From contig JAFMIT010000064.1 of the NCBI GenBank assembly GCA_017853815.1, forward strand, positions 1 to 9,256: DNA of 9,256 nt. The letters are read 5' to 3'. The stretch is from Actinomycetota bacterium. Its GTDB lineage: Bacteria; Actinomycetota; Actinomycetes; S36-B12; UBA5976. The number at the start of each line of letters is the position of its first letter. Positions within the stretch are counted from its first letter, which is position 1. A model generated the notes under the pieces. The model was not told where the DNA came from. It searched no databases and saw only the letters and a program-made list of their open reading frames with translations. The position numbers and the translations under genes were made by a program. This document shows positions 1 through 5,956 of this stretch, one piece after another.

Positions 1-635
1 CAGCCATGCGCGAGTTCTGCCAGAACTGACTCGCCTGTTGTCGAGCGCGATGAAGTGTGACGAAGCGCCCACACGAGAATGCCGGCGATAAAGAAGGTGA
101 GTGCATCGACTGCGAGAGCGACCGAGCCGCTGAACTGATGCACCAACCAACCGCCCGTTGCCGCACCGAAGATTGTCGCGGCATTGCTGCCGAACGAGAT
201 GTAAGAGTTTGCTGTTTGGAGATGCTCTTCTTCAACAATGTCAGCAGGCAAACCTGGGTACGCCGGGTACCACATCGCGTTGAGAGTTCCAGAAATAATC
301 GAAAGACCAACGAGCCACGCGACTGGTGGTTGATCAAGAGTGAAAATGTAGGCAATGCCGAGCACAACGAAACTCAAGACAACGTCGAGGGAGCCGATGA
401 TGCGTGCGCGACCGAAACGGTCTGCGAAAACGCCACCGATAGGGAGCATCAACACCAGCGGGATTGCTGACGACGTCAGTACGAGGCTGAGTGTTTTTGC
501 ATCGCCACCGGGCATACCGAGAATCGAAAACGCCATCGCAGTCGGTGCCATGCCATTGCCGAAATTCGAAATAGTGCGCGCAAGCAGCAGTCGTCGAAAC
601 TGACTTAACCGAAGCACTTCTTTGTGCTGACTCAC
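1..635 (-). CDS. MFS transporter, N-terminal 211 residues (3' end outside window)
   Basis: Translating the minus strand from a GTG at 635 gives an open frame of 211 codons that runs off the left edge. It reads as a major facilitator superfamily membrane exporter. A short basic cytoplasmic start (SQFRRLLLARTISNFGNGMA) leads into the first helix, and then comes the family's loop 2-3 signature GGVFADRFGRARII around residues 67-80, followed by further hydrophobic segments. A stretch near residues 120-130 (GTLNAMWYPAYPGLPADIV) resembles the helix 4 region of the EntS/MFS_3-type drug or siderophore exporters. The substrate cannot be told. The start lies 1 nt after the stop codon of the RNA methyltransferase gene, so the two are almost certainly co-transcribed and translationally coupled. 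A weak AAGAAAG lies upstream. About half of a normal 400-residue MFS protein is visible. Confidence 0.85.
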   Translation of the reverse strand, partial: MSQHKEVLRLSQFRRLLLARTISNFGNGMAPTAMAFSILGMPGGDAKTLSLVLTSSAIPLVLMLPIGGVFADRFGRARIIGSLDVVLSFVVLGIAYIFTLDQPPVAWLVGLSIISGTLNAMWYPAYPGLPADIVEEEHLQTANSYISFGSNAATIFGAATGGWLVHQFSGSVALAVDALTFFIAGILVWALRHTSSRSTTGESVLAELAHG

Positions 636-636
636 G

Positions 637-1299
637 CTAGTTGCTTTCTTGATTGAAATGGTGGCGGCGAATCCATGCATGCATCGCAATTGCTGCGGCT
701 GCCCCCGCGTTGATGGATCGAGTTGAACCGAATTGTGCAATGGACAAGCAAGCCTGAACAACTTTGCTTGCCTCGTCGGTGAGTCCCGCACCTTCTTGTC
801 CAAAAAGAAGAATGCACTCGCGCGGTAAATCAAACGTCTCAAGCGGCACTGAACCAGGCAAATTGTCGATACCGATGATAGGTAGGCCATTGCGTTGCGC
901 CCACTCTGCGAGCGCAGTGACGTCTTCGTGATGCCGCACATGCTGATAACGATCGGTCACCATGGCTCCGCGTCGATTCCAACGACGTCTACCAACAATA
1001 TGTACCTCTGACGCCATGAACGCATTCGCAGAACGCACGATGGAACCGATGTTGAGATCGTGTTCGAGATTTTCGATAGCCACATGAAAAGGGAAACGCT
1101 GACGATCGAGATCTTCGACAATGGCGTCCATGCGCCAGTAGCGGTACTTGTCGACCACATTGCGTCGGTCGCCATCTCGGAGCAGCTCGGGATCGAATCT
1201 GGAGTCTGTCGGCAGCTCCCCAACCCAAGGACCGACGCCGACCGTGGGTGCATCTGCGCCTTCACTAAAGGTCACATTTTCTTCGGTCGGCTGATTCAC
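637..1299 (-). CDS. TrmH/SpoU-family RNA 2'-O-methyltransferase
   Basis: This is a SPOUT-class, SAM-dependent RNA ribose methyltransferase. The three SpoU motifs are present in order (numbering from the GTG at 1305): motif 1 NIGSIVRSANAF at 85-96, with the catalytic-type Arg91; motif 2 LLFGQEGAGL at 166-175; and motif 3 FGSTRSINAGAAAAIAMHAW at 192-211, which forms the knotted SAM pocket. The length (about 220 aa) fits the family. The N-terminal 60 residues are acidic and poorly conserved-looking. The specific tRNA or rRNA target cannot be read from the sequence. Two in-frame GTGs exist, at 1305 and 1299. I prefer 1299 because a TAGGCT box then sits exactly 6 nt upstream, as in other genes here, whereas at 1305 the box would abut the start codon. 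No Shine-Dalgarno sequence is seen, which fits a leaderless message. The MFS gene follows after 1 nt. Confidence 0.9.
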   Translation of the reverse strand: MNQPTEENVTFSEGADAPTVGVGPWVGELPTDSRFDPELLRDGDRRNVVDKYRYWRMDAIVEDLDRQRFPFHVAIENLEHDLNIGSIVRSANAFMASEVHIVGRRRWNRRGAMVTDRYQHVRHHEDVTALAEWAQRNGLPIIGIDNLPGSVPLETFDLPRECILLFGQEGAGLTDEASKVVQACLSIAQFGSTRSINAGAAAAIAMHAWIRRHHFNQESN

Positions 1300-1305
1300 G
1301 TGCAC

Positions 1306-1315
1306 AGCCTAGGCT
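1306..1315. promoter_or_regulatory. Palindromic bidirectional -10 element (AGCCTAGGCT)
   Basis: The 10-bp perfect palindrome AGCCTAGGCT contains TAGGCT on both strands: plus 1310-1315 and minus 1311-1306. Each copy matches the TANNNT -10 consensus of actinobacterial housekeeping sigma factors. Each is followed by exactly 6 nt and then a GTG start: 1322 for the DedA gene on plus, 1299 for the methyltransferase on minus. The two genes would thus share one overlapping -10 and produce leaderless mRNAs in opposite directions. No convincing -35 hexamer is seen at the usual distance on either side. The promoter role is inference from position and consensus. Confidence 0.65.
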
Positions 1316-1321
1316 TGGACT

Positions 1322-1966
1322 GTGACCCTCATTGCTGCTGCGCTGGATAACCAACTCGCGGATGTTCTCGATAGCGCTGGCCCATTCCTGTTTTATCTAG
1401 CGGTGTGGGGCTTGATTTTTGTTGGCACTGGCTTGTTGGTAGGCGTGTTCATCCCGTTCATTACTGGGGACTCTTTGCTGTTCGCTTCGGGTCTCATCGC
1501 TGCGAGCACGTCGAGTATCAATCCGGTGATTCTCGCCGTCGGTGTGGGCATTGCAGCCTTTCTCGGCGACCAAGTCGGGTTCGTCCTCGGCCGACACTTT
1601 GGGCGCCCCTATCTCGATCGTCGCAGCAGCGCACGCTTGCAGCTCGCCATCCGAAAGACCGAGTCGTTCTATGAAAAGTACGGCTGGTCAGCCGTGGTTG
1701 TCGCGCGCTTCATGCCGTGGGCGCGCTCGCTTATTCCTGTCATTGCGGGTATCGGCCGAATGAATTACTACCGATTCTTGTCAGCTAATCTGGTCGGCAG
1801 TGTTGTTTGGGGAGTCGGCATGACTTTCGTTGGTTACTACGCCGCTCAAATTCCTGCGGTGAAGAGCGTTGCTTACGTGATTGGTTTTGGATTTATCACC
1901 GCATCGGTCATTGTTGGTGGCCGCACATGGTTGGCTGATCGACGAAACCGACAGGAGAATTCATGA
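1322..1966 (+). CDS. DedA-family membrane protein (first of tandem pair)
   Basis: DedA/SNARE-associated (VTT-fold) integral membrane protein of 214 aa. Related proteins act as proton-linked transporters or lipid scramblases/flippases, for example of undecaprenyl phosphate or phospholipids. Visible features are a hydrophobic segment at about 22-45, the re-entrant-loop motif ITGDSLLFASG at 47-57 (Asp50), LGDQVGFVLGRHFG at 81-94, and the hallmark ARFMPWARSLIPVIAGIGRM at 128-147 (Arg129 and Arg135). C-terminal membrane segments follow at about 153-175 and 182-200, with a basic tail. The conserved Glu that E. coli YqjA and YghB need (Glu39 there) appears to be Gly35 here, while the partner gene keeps it. 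The GTG start at 1322 has no Shine-Dalgarno but has TAGGCT 6 nt upstream, so it is probably leaderless. Its stop overlaps the next start (ATGA). Confidence 0.88.
   Translation: MTLIAAALDNQLADVLDSAGPFLFYLAVWGLIFVGTGLLVGVFIPFITGDSLLFASGLIAASTSSINPVILAVGVGIAAFLGDQVGFVLGRHFGRPYLDRRSSARLQLAIRKTESFYEKYGWSAVVVARFMPWARSLIPVIAGIGRMNYYRFLSANLVGSVVWGVGMTFVGYYAAQIPAVKSVAYVIGFGFITASVIVGGRTWLADRRNRQENS
1953..1957 (+). promoter_or_regulatory. Shine-Dalgarno for second DedA gene
   Basis: AGGAG lies 5 nt before the ATG at 1963, inside the end of the first DedA gene. It fixes this start and contrasts with the first gene of the run, which has none. Leaderless first gene and SD-led downstream gene is the pattern expected in actinobacterial operons. 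Confidence 0.8.
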
Positions 1967-2601
1967 GCCCGCTTGCAGTCCTGCCACTGGCTCTCCTGCC
2001 TAGCTGGCTTAGCGCCGAAGGCCTCTTCGAGCTGCTGGGGCCGTGGGCGCTTGTCGGTTTCACCGCAATCATCTTTCTCGAGTGCGCGATATTCGTTGGC
2101 TTGTTTTTCCCTGGCGATTCACTTCTGTTCCTCACCGGTCTGCTAGTCGCGAGCGGTCAGATGAAAGAGCCACTGTGGCTCGTCATGCTCGTGCTTTATG
2201 TCGCAGCAGTGCTTGGAAACATCGCCGGCTATCACTTCGGCGCAGCGATTGGACCACGGCTTCTCAATCGTCCGAATTCAAAGCTGTTGCGACCTGAGTA
2301 CGTGACTAAGACGCACGAATTTTTTGAACGTCACGGCGCACGCGCGATCGTCCTCGCGCGTTTCGTACCAATCGTTCGCACATTGATTACAGCTGTGGCT
2401 GGCATCGCCGGTATGGATCGCAAACGTTTCTACGTTTACTCCGCTGCTGGTGCGGCTGTGTGGGTGATCGGTGTGACGTGGCTTGGGTCGCTGCTTGGCG
2501 AAATCGAGTTTGTGCGCGCAAATCTTGAACCGATTCTTTTAGGTATGGTCGTGCTGAGTGTCATTCCAGTCATTCTTGAAATCAGAAAGAGTCGTTCCTA
2601 A
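1963..2601 (+). CDS. DedA-family membrane protein (second of tandem pair)
   Basis: A 212-aa DedA/VTT-fold protein, paralogous to its upstream neighbour. It carries the full set of residues known to matter in E. coli YqjA and YghB. Glu40 sits in a membrane segment (FTAIIFLECAIFVGLFF), Asp52 in the FFPGDSLLFLTG loop at 48-59, and Arg133 and Arg139 in LARFVPIVRTLITAVAGIAGM at 131-151. An LGNIAGYHFG motif lies at 84-93 and a last hydrophobic helix at about 187-205. It probably moves lipid-linked carriers or ions across the cytoplasmic membrane; the exact substrate is unknown. It overlaps the previous gene by 4 nt and has its own AGGAG ribosome site, so it is co-translated. The two proteins may form a hetero-oligomer, which is inference from the coupling and from the complementary presence and absence of the key Glu. 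Confidence 0.9.
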   Translation: MSPLAVLPLALLPSWLSAEGLFELLGPWALVGFTAIIFLECAIFVGLFFPGDSLLFLTGLLVASGQMKEPLWLVMLVLYVAAVLGNIAGYHFGAAIGPRLLNRPNSKLLRPEYVTKTHEFFERHGARAIVLARFVPIVRTLITAVAGIAGMDRKRFYVYSAAGAAVWVIGVTWLGSLLGEIEFVRANLEPILLGMVVLSVIPVILEIRKSRS

Positions 2602-4092
2602 ATGTTGATGCGTCGAGCCGTGGCTGGCTTTCTTGCTGTGCTCATGGTGGGAGCTGCTCCGGCGCCTGCGAACGCCATCATCAACGGCACACCGGCAGTA
2701 CCTGGTGAATTCCCGAGCATCGTTGCTATCGGATTGGCTTCGGACTATGCCCGCGATACCAACATGCGCAACGCGATGTACTGCGCTGGCGTCCTCATTG
2801 GTCAAAGGCTGGTGCTCACAGCGGCCCACTGCATTGTTGAATACAACTCTCAAACGAACATTTCTCGAGTGAACCAACCAAGCGAAATTGTTGTCGGTGG
2901 CGGCGTCAACGATTTGTCACAAATGACTGGAGCGCAGGTCTCGAAGGTGCTCCGGCTCGATCCCACAGCGGAATATCTCGTGAGCCTGGCCATGAGCAAT
3001 GGTGAGCGCACCACAGACGACGTTGCGTTGATCCAACTCGCATCTACTATCCCCAATACGACGCCGGTCGCACTCGCCACCTCGGCGCAGATGCAGACCA
3101 TCAACGCGGTGTCCACTCAGCTGGAAACCGCTGGCTGGGGAGATCAGTCTCCATTTGGTTCCGGCACGTACCCTGACAGTCTGGTACGCACCAGCCTGAA
3201 GAGTGTCAGCGATGCAGTATGCGCAAACCCAGATTCTCGGTTTGCGATTACCTCCCCATCAGGACAACAGAGCGCTGACTTCACTGGGCTCAACTCTGTA
3301 GATGCAACGTACTTCGATGCACCGAGCATGTTGTGCGCGGGCGGCGTGAATGAAGCCGGATTGCGCGTCGACACTTGCATGGGCGACTCTGGTGGTCCCG
3401 TGATTGCGACGATCGATGGCACACCCACTGTCGTTGGCGTCACGTCGTGGGGCCCGAGCATTGGCGTTGCTGTCTGCGGCATTGATGAACCAAGTGTCTA
3501 CGCGGATGCTTCTGTCGTGCGCAACATTTTGCAGTTGTACCAAGCTCCACAAGCGTCGGTCGTGACGTCACCTTCAAGTTTCACGATTACTCAAAGTCGT
3601 TGGGACTACAACCTAGGGTCGTGGACTTTTGAGGTGGTCGATGGGAACTCCACCATCGGCAGTTGCGTCGCTCAAGCCGATCCCGTCACCGGCATCGCCA
3701 CCTGCACAGTCACGGGGCTGAAAGAAAATGCTTTCTACAAAGTGCGCACGGTGCCAACCACCGGTCGAGCCTCATTCGACTCGCGCCTCTTCCAAGCGAA
3801 ATACCAGCCAGCGAAACCAAGCGCGCTCAAAGTTGTCGGAGTGGTGACCAAGAAAGTGACCTCGGCGAAGTTTTCGCGAATCGGTGTACGGCTTTCCGCC
3901 TCAGCTAATTACGCGCGCATCTCCCGCTACACCGTGACATGCGTCAGCATGAAACTGAAGTCGATTGGCAGGTCCGCAACTGCGTCGGTCAGCGTGCTCA
4001 ACCTGGTGCGAGGACGCACCTACACCTGCTCTGCGACAGCTACTAACAACGAAGGCACCAGCGCGCCATTGAAGTTTGTGGTGAAGGCTTAA
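2602..4092 (+). CDS. Secreted trypsin-like serine protease (family S1) with C-terminal FnIII/Ig-like region
   Basis: Extracellular chymotrypsin-fold endopeptidase of 496 aa. A Sec signal peptide at 1-25 (MLMRR, hydrophobic core, PAPANA) is followed directly by IINGT, the S1 mature N-terminus. The triad is His76 (TAAHC), Asp140 (DDVALIQL) and Ser263 (CMGDSGGP). Asp257, six residues before the Ser, corresponds to trypsin Asp189 and predicts cleavage after Arg or Lys. SWG at 282-284 lines the pocket, but trypsin Gly226 appears as Ser298. Cysteines fit three standard disulfides: 61-77, 207-245 and 259-292. Residues about 320-400 and 403-496 are beta-rich, FnIII/Ig-like modules, each with a Cys pair (355/368 and 447/476), probably for binding substrate or surface. 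No sortase or membrane anchor is seen. The ATG follows the DedA stop with no gap, so it is a third operon member; an alternative ATG lies at 2608. Confidence 0.93.
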   Translation: MLMRRAVAGFLAVLMVGAAPAPANAIINGTPAVPGEFPSIVAIGLASDYARDTNMRNAMYCAGVLIGQRLVLTAAHCIVEYNSQTNISRVNQPSEIVVGGGVNDLSQMTGAQVSKVLRLDPTAEYLVSLAMSNGERTTDDVALIQLASTIPNTTPVALATSAQMQTINAVSTQLETAGWGDQSPFGSGTYPDSLVRTSLKSVSDAVCANPDSRFAITSPSGQQSADFTGLNSVDATYFDAPSMLCAGGVNEAGLRVDTCMGDSGGPVIATIDGTPTVVGVTSWGPSIGVAVCGIDEPSVYADASVVRNILQLYQAPQASVVTSPSSFTITQSRWDYNLGSWTFEVVDGNSTIGSCVAQADPVTGIATCTVTGLKENAFYKVRTVPTTGRASFDSRLFQAKYQPAKPSALKVVGVVTKKVTSAKFSRIGVRLSASANYARISRYTVTCVSMKLKSIGRSATASVSVLNLVRGRTYTCSATATNNEGTSAPLKFVVKA

Positions 4093-4625
4093 AGGCCCAA
4101 GTCTGAAAGCGAGTAGGCAGCCAAATATGGAAGGCCTGCTTCTTCGATAAGCGCACCAGCGCCACGATCCACAATCACGGCGACAGCGACGACCTCGGCA
4201 CCTGCTTCGCGCAGCGCTTCCACCGCGGTCATGACAGAACCACCTGTTGTGGACGTGTCTTCAACAGCGAGAACTTTGCGACCAGCAACATCTGGACCCT
4301 CAATGCGGCGCTGGAGACCGTGTGCCTTTTCGGCTTTGCGAACTACAAACGCATCGAGAGTGCGACCGCGGCGGCTCGCTGCATGCAACATTGCTGTCGC
4401 AACGGGATCGGCACCGAGGGTGAGGCCGCCGACGGCATCGAACTCAAAGTCAGCCGTGAGGTCGAGCATCACGTCGCCGACGAGCGGCGCAGCAACAGCG
4501 TCGAGTGTCACGCGGCGAAGATCGACGTAGTAATCGGCTTCTTTGCCCGACGACAAAATAACTTTGCCGTGGACAACTGCTTTGTCGAGGATTTCTTGGC
4601 GGAGGGCGGCGCGGGAATCGGTCAT
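4089..4625 (-). CDS. pyrE: Orotate phosphoribosyltransferase
   Basis: Catalyses transfer of ribose-5-phosphate from PRPP to orotate to give orotidine monophosphate, the fifth step of de novo pyrimidine synthesis, in the cytoplasm. The 178-aa product has the type I PRPP-binding motif VLAVEDTSTTGGS at 118-130 (Glu122-Asp123), the catalytic loop FVVRKAEKAHGL at 93-104 with its Lys residues, and YYVDLRRVTL at 32-41. The length is on the short side, as in many actinobacterial PyrE proteins. No other pyrimidine gene is adjacent. The ATG at 4625 lacks a Shine-Dalgarno but has TAGGCT exactly 6 nt upstream. The gene converges on the protease gene, and the two TAA stops share TTAA at 4089-4092. Confidence 0.95.
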   Translation of the reverse strand: MTDSRAALRQEILDKAVVHGKVILSSGKEADYYVDLRRVTLDAVAAPLVGDVMLDLTADFEFDAVGGLTLGADPVATAMLHAASRRGRTLDAFVVRKAEKAHGLQRRIEGPDVAGRKVLAVEDTSTTGGSVMTAVEALREAGAEVVAVAVIVDRGAGALIEEAGLPYLAAYSLSDLGL

Positions 4626-4631
4626 GAGCCA

Positions 4632-4637
4632 AGCCTA
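4632..4637 (-). promoter_or_regulatory. Putative leaderless -10 box of pyrE (TAGGCT)
   Basis: On the minus strand TAGGCT is followed by 6 nt (TGGCTC) and the pyrE ATG. This is the same geometry and the same hexamer as at the methyltransferase/DedA promoter and upstream of the SDR gene. It fits TANNNT. No clear TTGACA-like -35 lies at 16-18 nt. If it is used, the message starts at or very near the A of ATG. Confidence 0.65.
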
Positions 4638-4668
4638 ATTGGCGGCACCAGGTTGATGAGGTCAGTGG

Positions 4669-4674
4669 GATGAT
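4669..4674 (+). promoter_or_regulatory. Possible leaderless -10 for the 157-aa gene (GATGAT)
   Basis: GATGAT sits 6 nt before the ATG at 4681 and is preceded by TGG, so it reads as an extended -10 (TGN) with a non-consensus first base. The spacing matches the TAGGCT boxes elsewhere in the window, which is the main reason to list it. It is much weaker than those. Confidence 0.3.
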
Positions 4675-4680
4675 GCCGCC

Positions 4681-5154
4681 ATGGCTCCCCGCGTGATTGT
4701 GCTTCCACGACTCGATGACGAGTCCGTGGCTCAGCTCGTCACGGAACTCGCAGACATCATCCCCAACGAAGTCTTGGGTATTGGCAGCGTTGGCTCAGAA
4801 CTTCCCGAAAATCAGTGGATTGCCGCCGTGGCTCTCGGTATCGCACGGTCAGGGCCGGCCTTCGACGGTATCCATCTGGTCGCAGTAGGCGATTCGGCGC
4901 AGCGACTACCGGCTATCGCGTTTGCACAGAGAGCCGCGCGTCGACCAGTGCTGTCGTACGTCTGCGTGGATGTGGTTCCCACCGGACAATTTGTGGACTG
5001 GCCAGATGCTCCAGTGACATTGATCAAAACGAATCCGCTGATGCTCGCTGAGGTCGCGAACGCGGCCCGACTCCGCGGCTGGCAACGGGTCGAGAGCACT
5101 ACGAATGATTTTCCCGCTGCGATCGCAGCGGCAATCATCGCCACTAATCCGTGA
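4681..5154 (+). CDS. Unrecognised 157-aa protein, possibly a degenerate alpha/beta-hydrolase-like fold
   Basis: I do not recognise this protein. It is an alternating alpha/beta sequence without signal peptide or membrane segments. The region GIHLVAVGDSAQRLPAIAFA at 63-82 looks like a strand, turn and helix of an alpha/beta hydrolase nucleophile elbow (Gly70-Asp71-Ser72-Ala73-Gln74), but the usual G-x-S-x-G is incomplete. It is followed by strand-like PVLSYVCVDVVP at 89-100 and APVTLIKTNP at 110-119. No late catalytic His is evident (the only His is residue 65), so enzymatic activity is doubtful. A serine-less binding protein or a small Rossmann-like fold are alternatives. It is divergent from pyrE (55 bp between starts) and converges on the SDR gene with 7 bp between stops. 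There is no Shine-Dalgarno, and CCGCC precedes the ATG. Codon use resembles its neighbours, which supports a real gene. Confidence 0.75.
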   Translation: MAPRVIVLPRLDDESVAQLVTELADIIPNEVLGIGSVGSELPENQWIAAVALGIARSGPAFDGIHLVAVGDSAQRLPAIAFAQRAARRPVLSYVCVDVVPTGQFVDWPDAPVTLIKTNPLMLAEVANAARLRGWQRVESTTNDFPAAIAAAIIATNP

Positions 5155-5161
5155 GTTGCGG

Positions 5162-5929
5162 CTAGCGCTTGTTGCGCGAGCGAATGCGGTTGTTGAATTT
5201 GATGACCGTTGAACGCGGGATGAGTTTGATCAACACCAACAAAAACTTGTACTGCCAGCCAGGTGCGGTGACGACTTTGCCGCGCTGGTGATCTCGCCAA
5301 CCGTCGCGCACCATGGTCTCAGCGTTGAGCCACATGAAGTTAGGAATCGCTCGCTTGTTGATTCCCGCGCGCTGATGAAACTCTGTGTGCGTGAAGCCGG
5401 GGCATAGAGCTGAGATCTTGACTCCACTCCCCGCGAGTTCGAGGGCAAGACTTTCGGCGAACACCGTGGTCCATGCCTTTGCGGCGGAATACGTGCCGCC
5501 TGCAATAAACGATGCCACCGACGACACAATCACCACACTTCCGCGACCGCGCTGTTTCATGGGGCCGACAGCCGCGTGCGTGAGTCGAAGCACCGCGGTG
5601 ACCAACACATCGAGCATGAGCTGCTCGCGTTCGAGATCACCAGTTGCGAAGCGCTGGTTAAGCCCGAAGCCTGCGTTGTTGATGAGAACATCTACGTCAT
5701 CTTGTGCGACTCGTACCGCAACTCGATCCAGCTGCTCGCGGATGCTGAGGTCCGCGACAATCACTTCACACTCAACACCCGTAGCGGCAGTGATTTCGGC
5801 TGCAGTTGTGTGCAGCCGTTCTTCGTTGCGAGCCACGAGCACGAGGTCATGCCCTTCACGTGCCAAGAGATCTGCAAAAACTCGACCGATGCCTGCGGTG
5901 GCACCCGTTATGACGGCGGTTGATTTCAT
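5162..5929 (-). CDS. Short-chain dehydrogenase/reductase (SDR, DltE-like)
   Basis: NAD(P)-dependent oxidoreductase of the classical SDR superfamily, 255 aa; the substrate is unknown. The Rossmann dinucleotide motif TGATAGIG is at 8-15, and an Arg at 34 in LVLVARNEERL hints at NADP preference. The acidic pair ADL is at 59-61, NNAG at 84-87, and the active site is Ser137, Tyr147 and Lys151 (YSAAK). The CPGFTHTEF segment at 176-184 is typical of the DltE-like (COG0300) subgroup. The C-terminus is hydrophobic then strongly basic (about 228-255), suggesting peripheral membrane attachment. The catalytic-tetrad Asn expected in the helix after NNAG (normally V-N-V-T-A) appears to be Leu109 (DVLVTAVLRL). 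The ATG at 5929 has TAGGCT 6 nt upstream and no Shine-Dalgarno. Confidence 0.9.
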   Translation of the reverse strand: MKSTAVITGATAGIGRVFADLLAREGHDLVLVARNEERLHTTAAEITAATGVECEVIVADLSIREQLDRVAVRVAQDDVDVLINNAGFGLNQRFATGDLEREQLMLDVLVTAVLRLTHAAVGPMKQRGRGSVVIVSSVASFIAGGTYSAAKAWTTVFAESLALELAGSGVKISALCPGFTHTEFHQRAGINKRAIPNFMWLNAETMVRDGWRDHQRGKVVTAPGWQYKFLLVLIKLIPRSTVIKFNNRIRSRNKR

Positions 5930-5935
5930 TCCGTG

Positions 5936-5941
5936 AGCCTA
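5936..5941 (-). promoter_or_regulatory. Putative leaderless -10 box of the SDR gene (TAGGCT)
   Basis: On the minus strand TAGGCT, then CACGGA (6 nt), then the ATG at 5929. Hexamer and spacing are identical to the other TAGGCT starts in the window. The position where a -35 would lie (about 5959-5965) falls inside repeat copy 1, so the repeat may supply or modulate upstream promoter contacts. Confidence 0.65.
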
Positions 5942-5956
5942 TTGAGTCTTCGGCCG

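Noticed and set aside
57..603. Two plus-strand frames (57-470 and 355-603) at the left edge
   Set aside because: They lie opposite a minus-strand frame that reads clearly as an MFS transporter, while their own peptides are low in structure and rich in unusual composition.
3182..3195. CTGGTACGCACCAG, similar to an arm of the 47-bp repeat
   Set aside because: Only a 5-bp stem inside the protease gene, explained by coding, with no match to the repeat core.
5385..5936. 183-codon plus-strand frame opposite the SDR gene
   Set aside because: The composition (Ser/Arg/Thr-rich) is typical of antisense frames, and the minus strand carries all SDR motifs.
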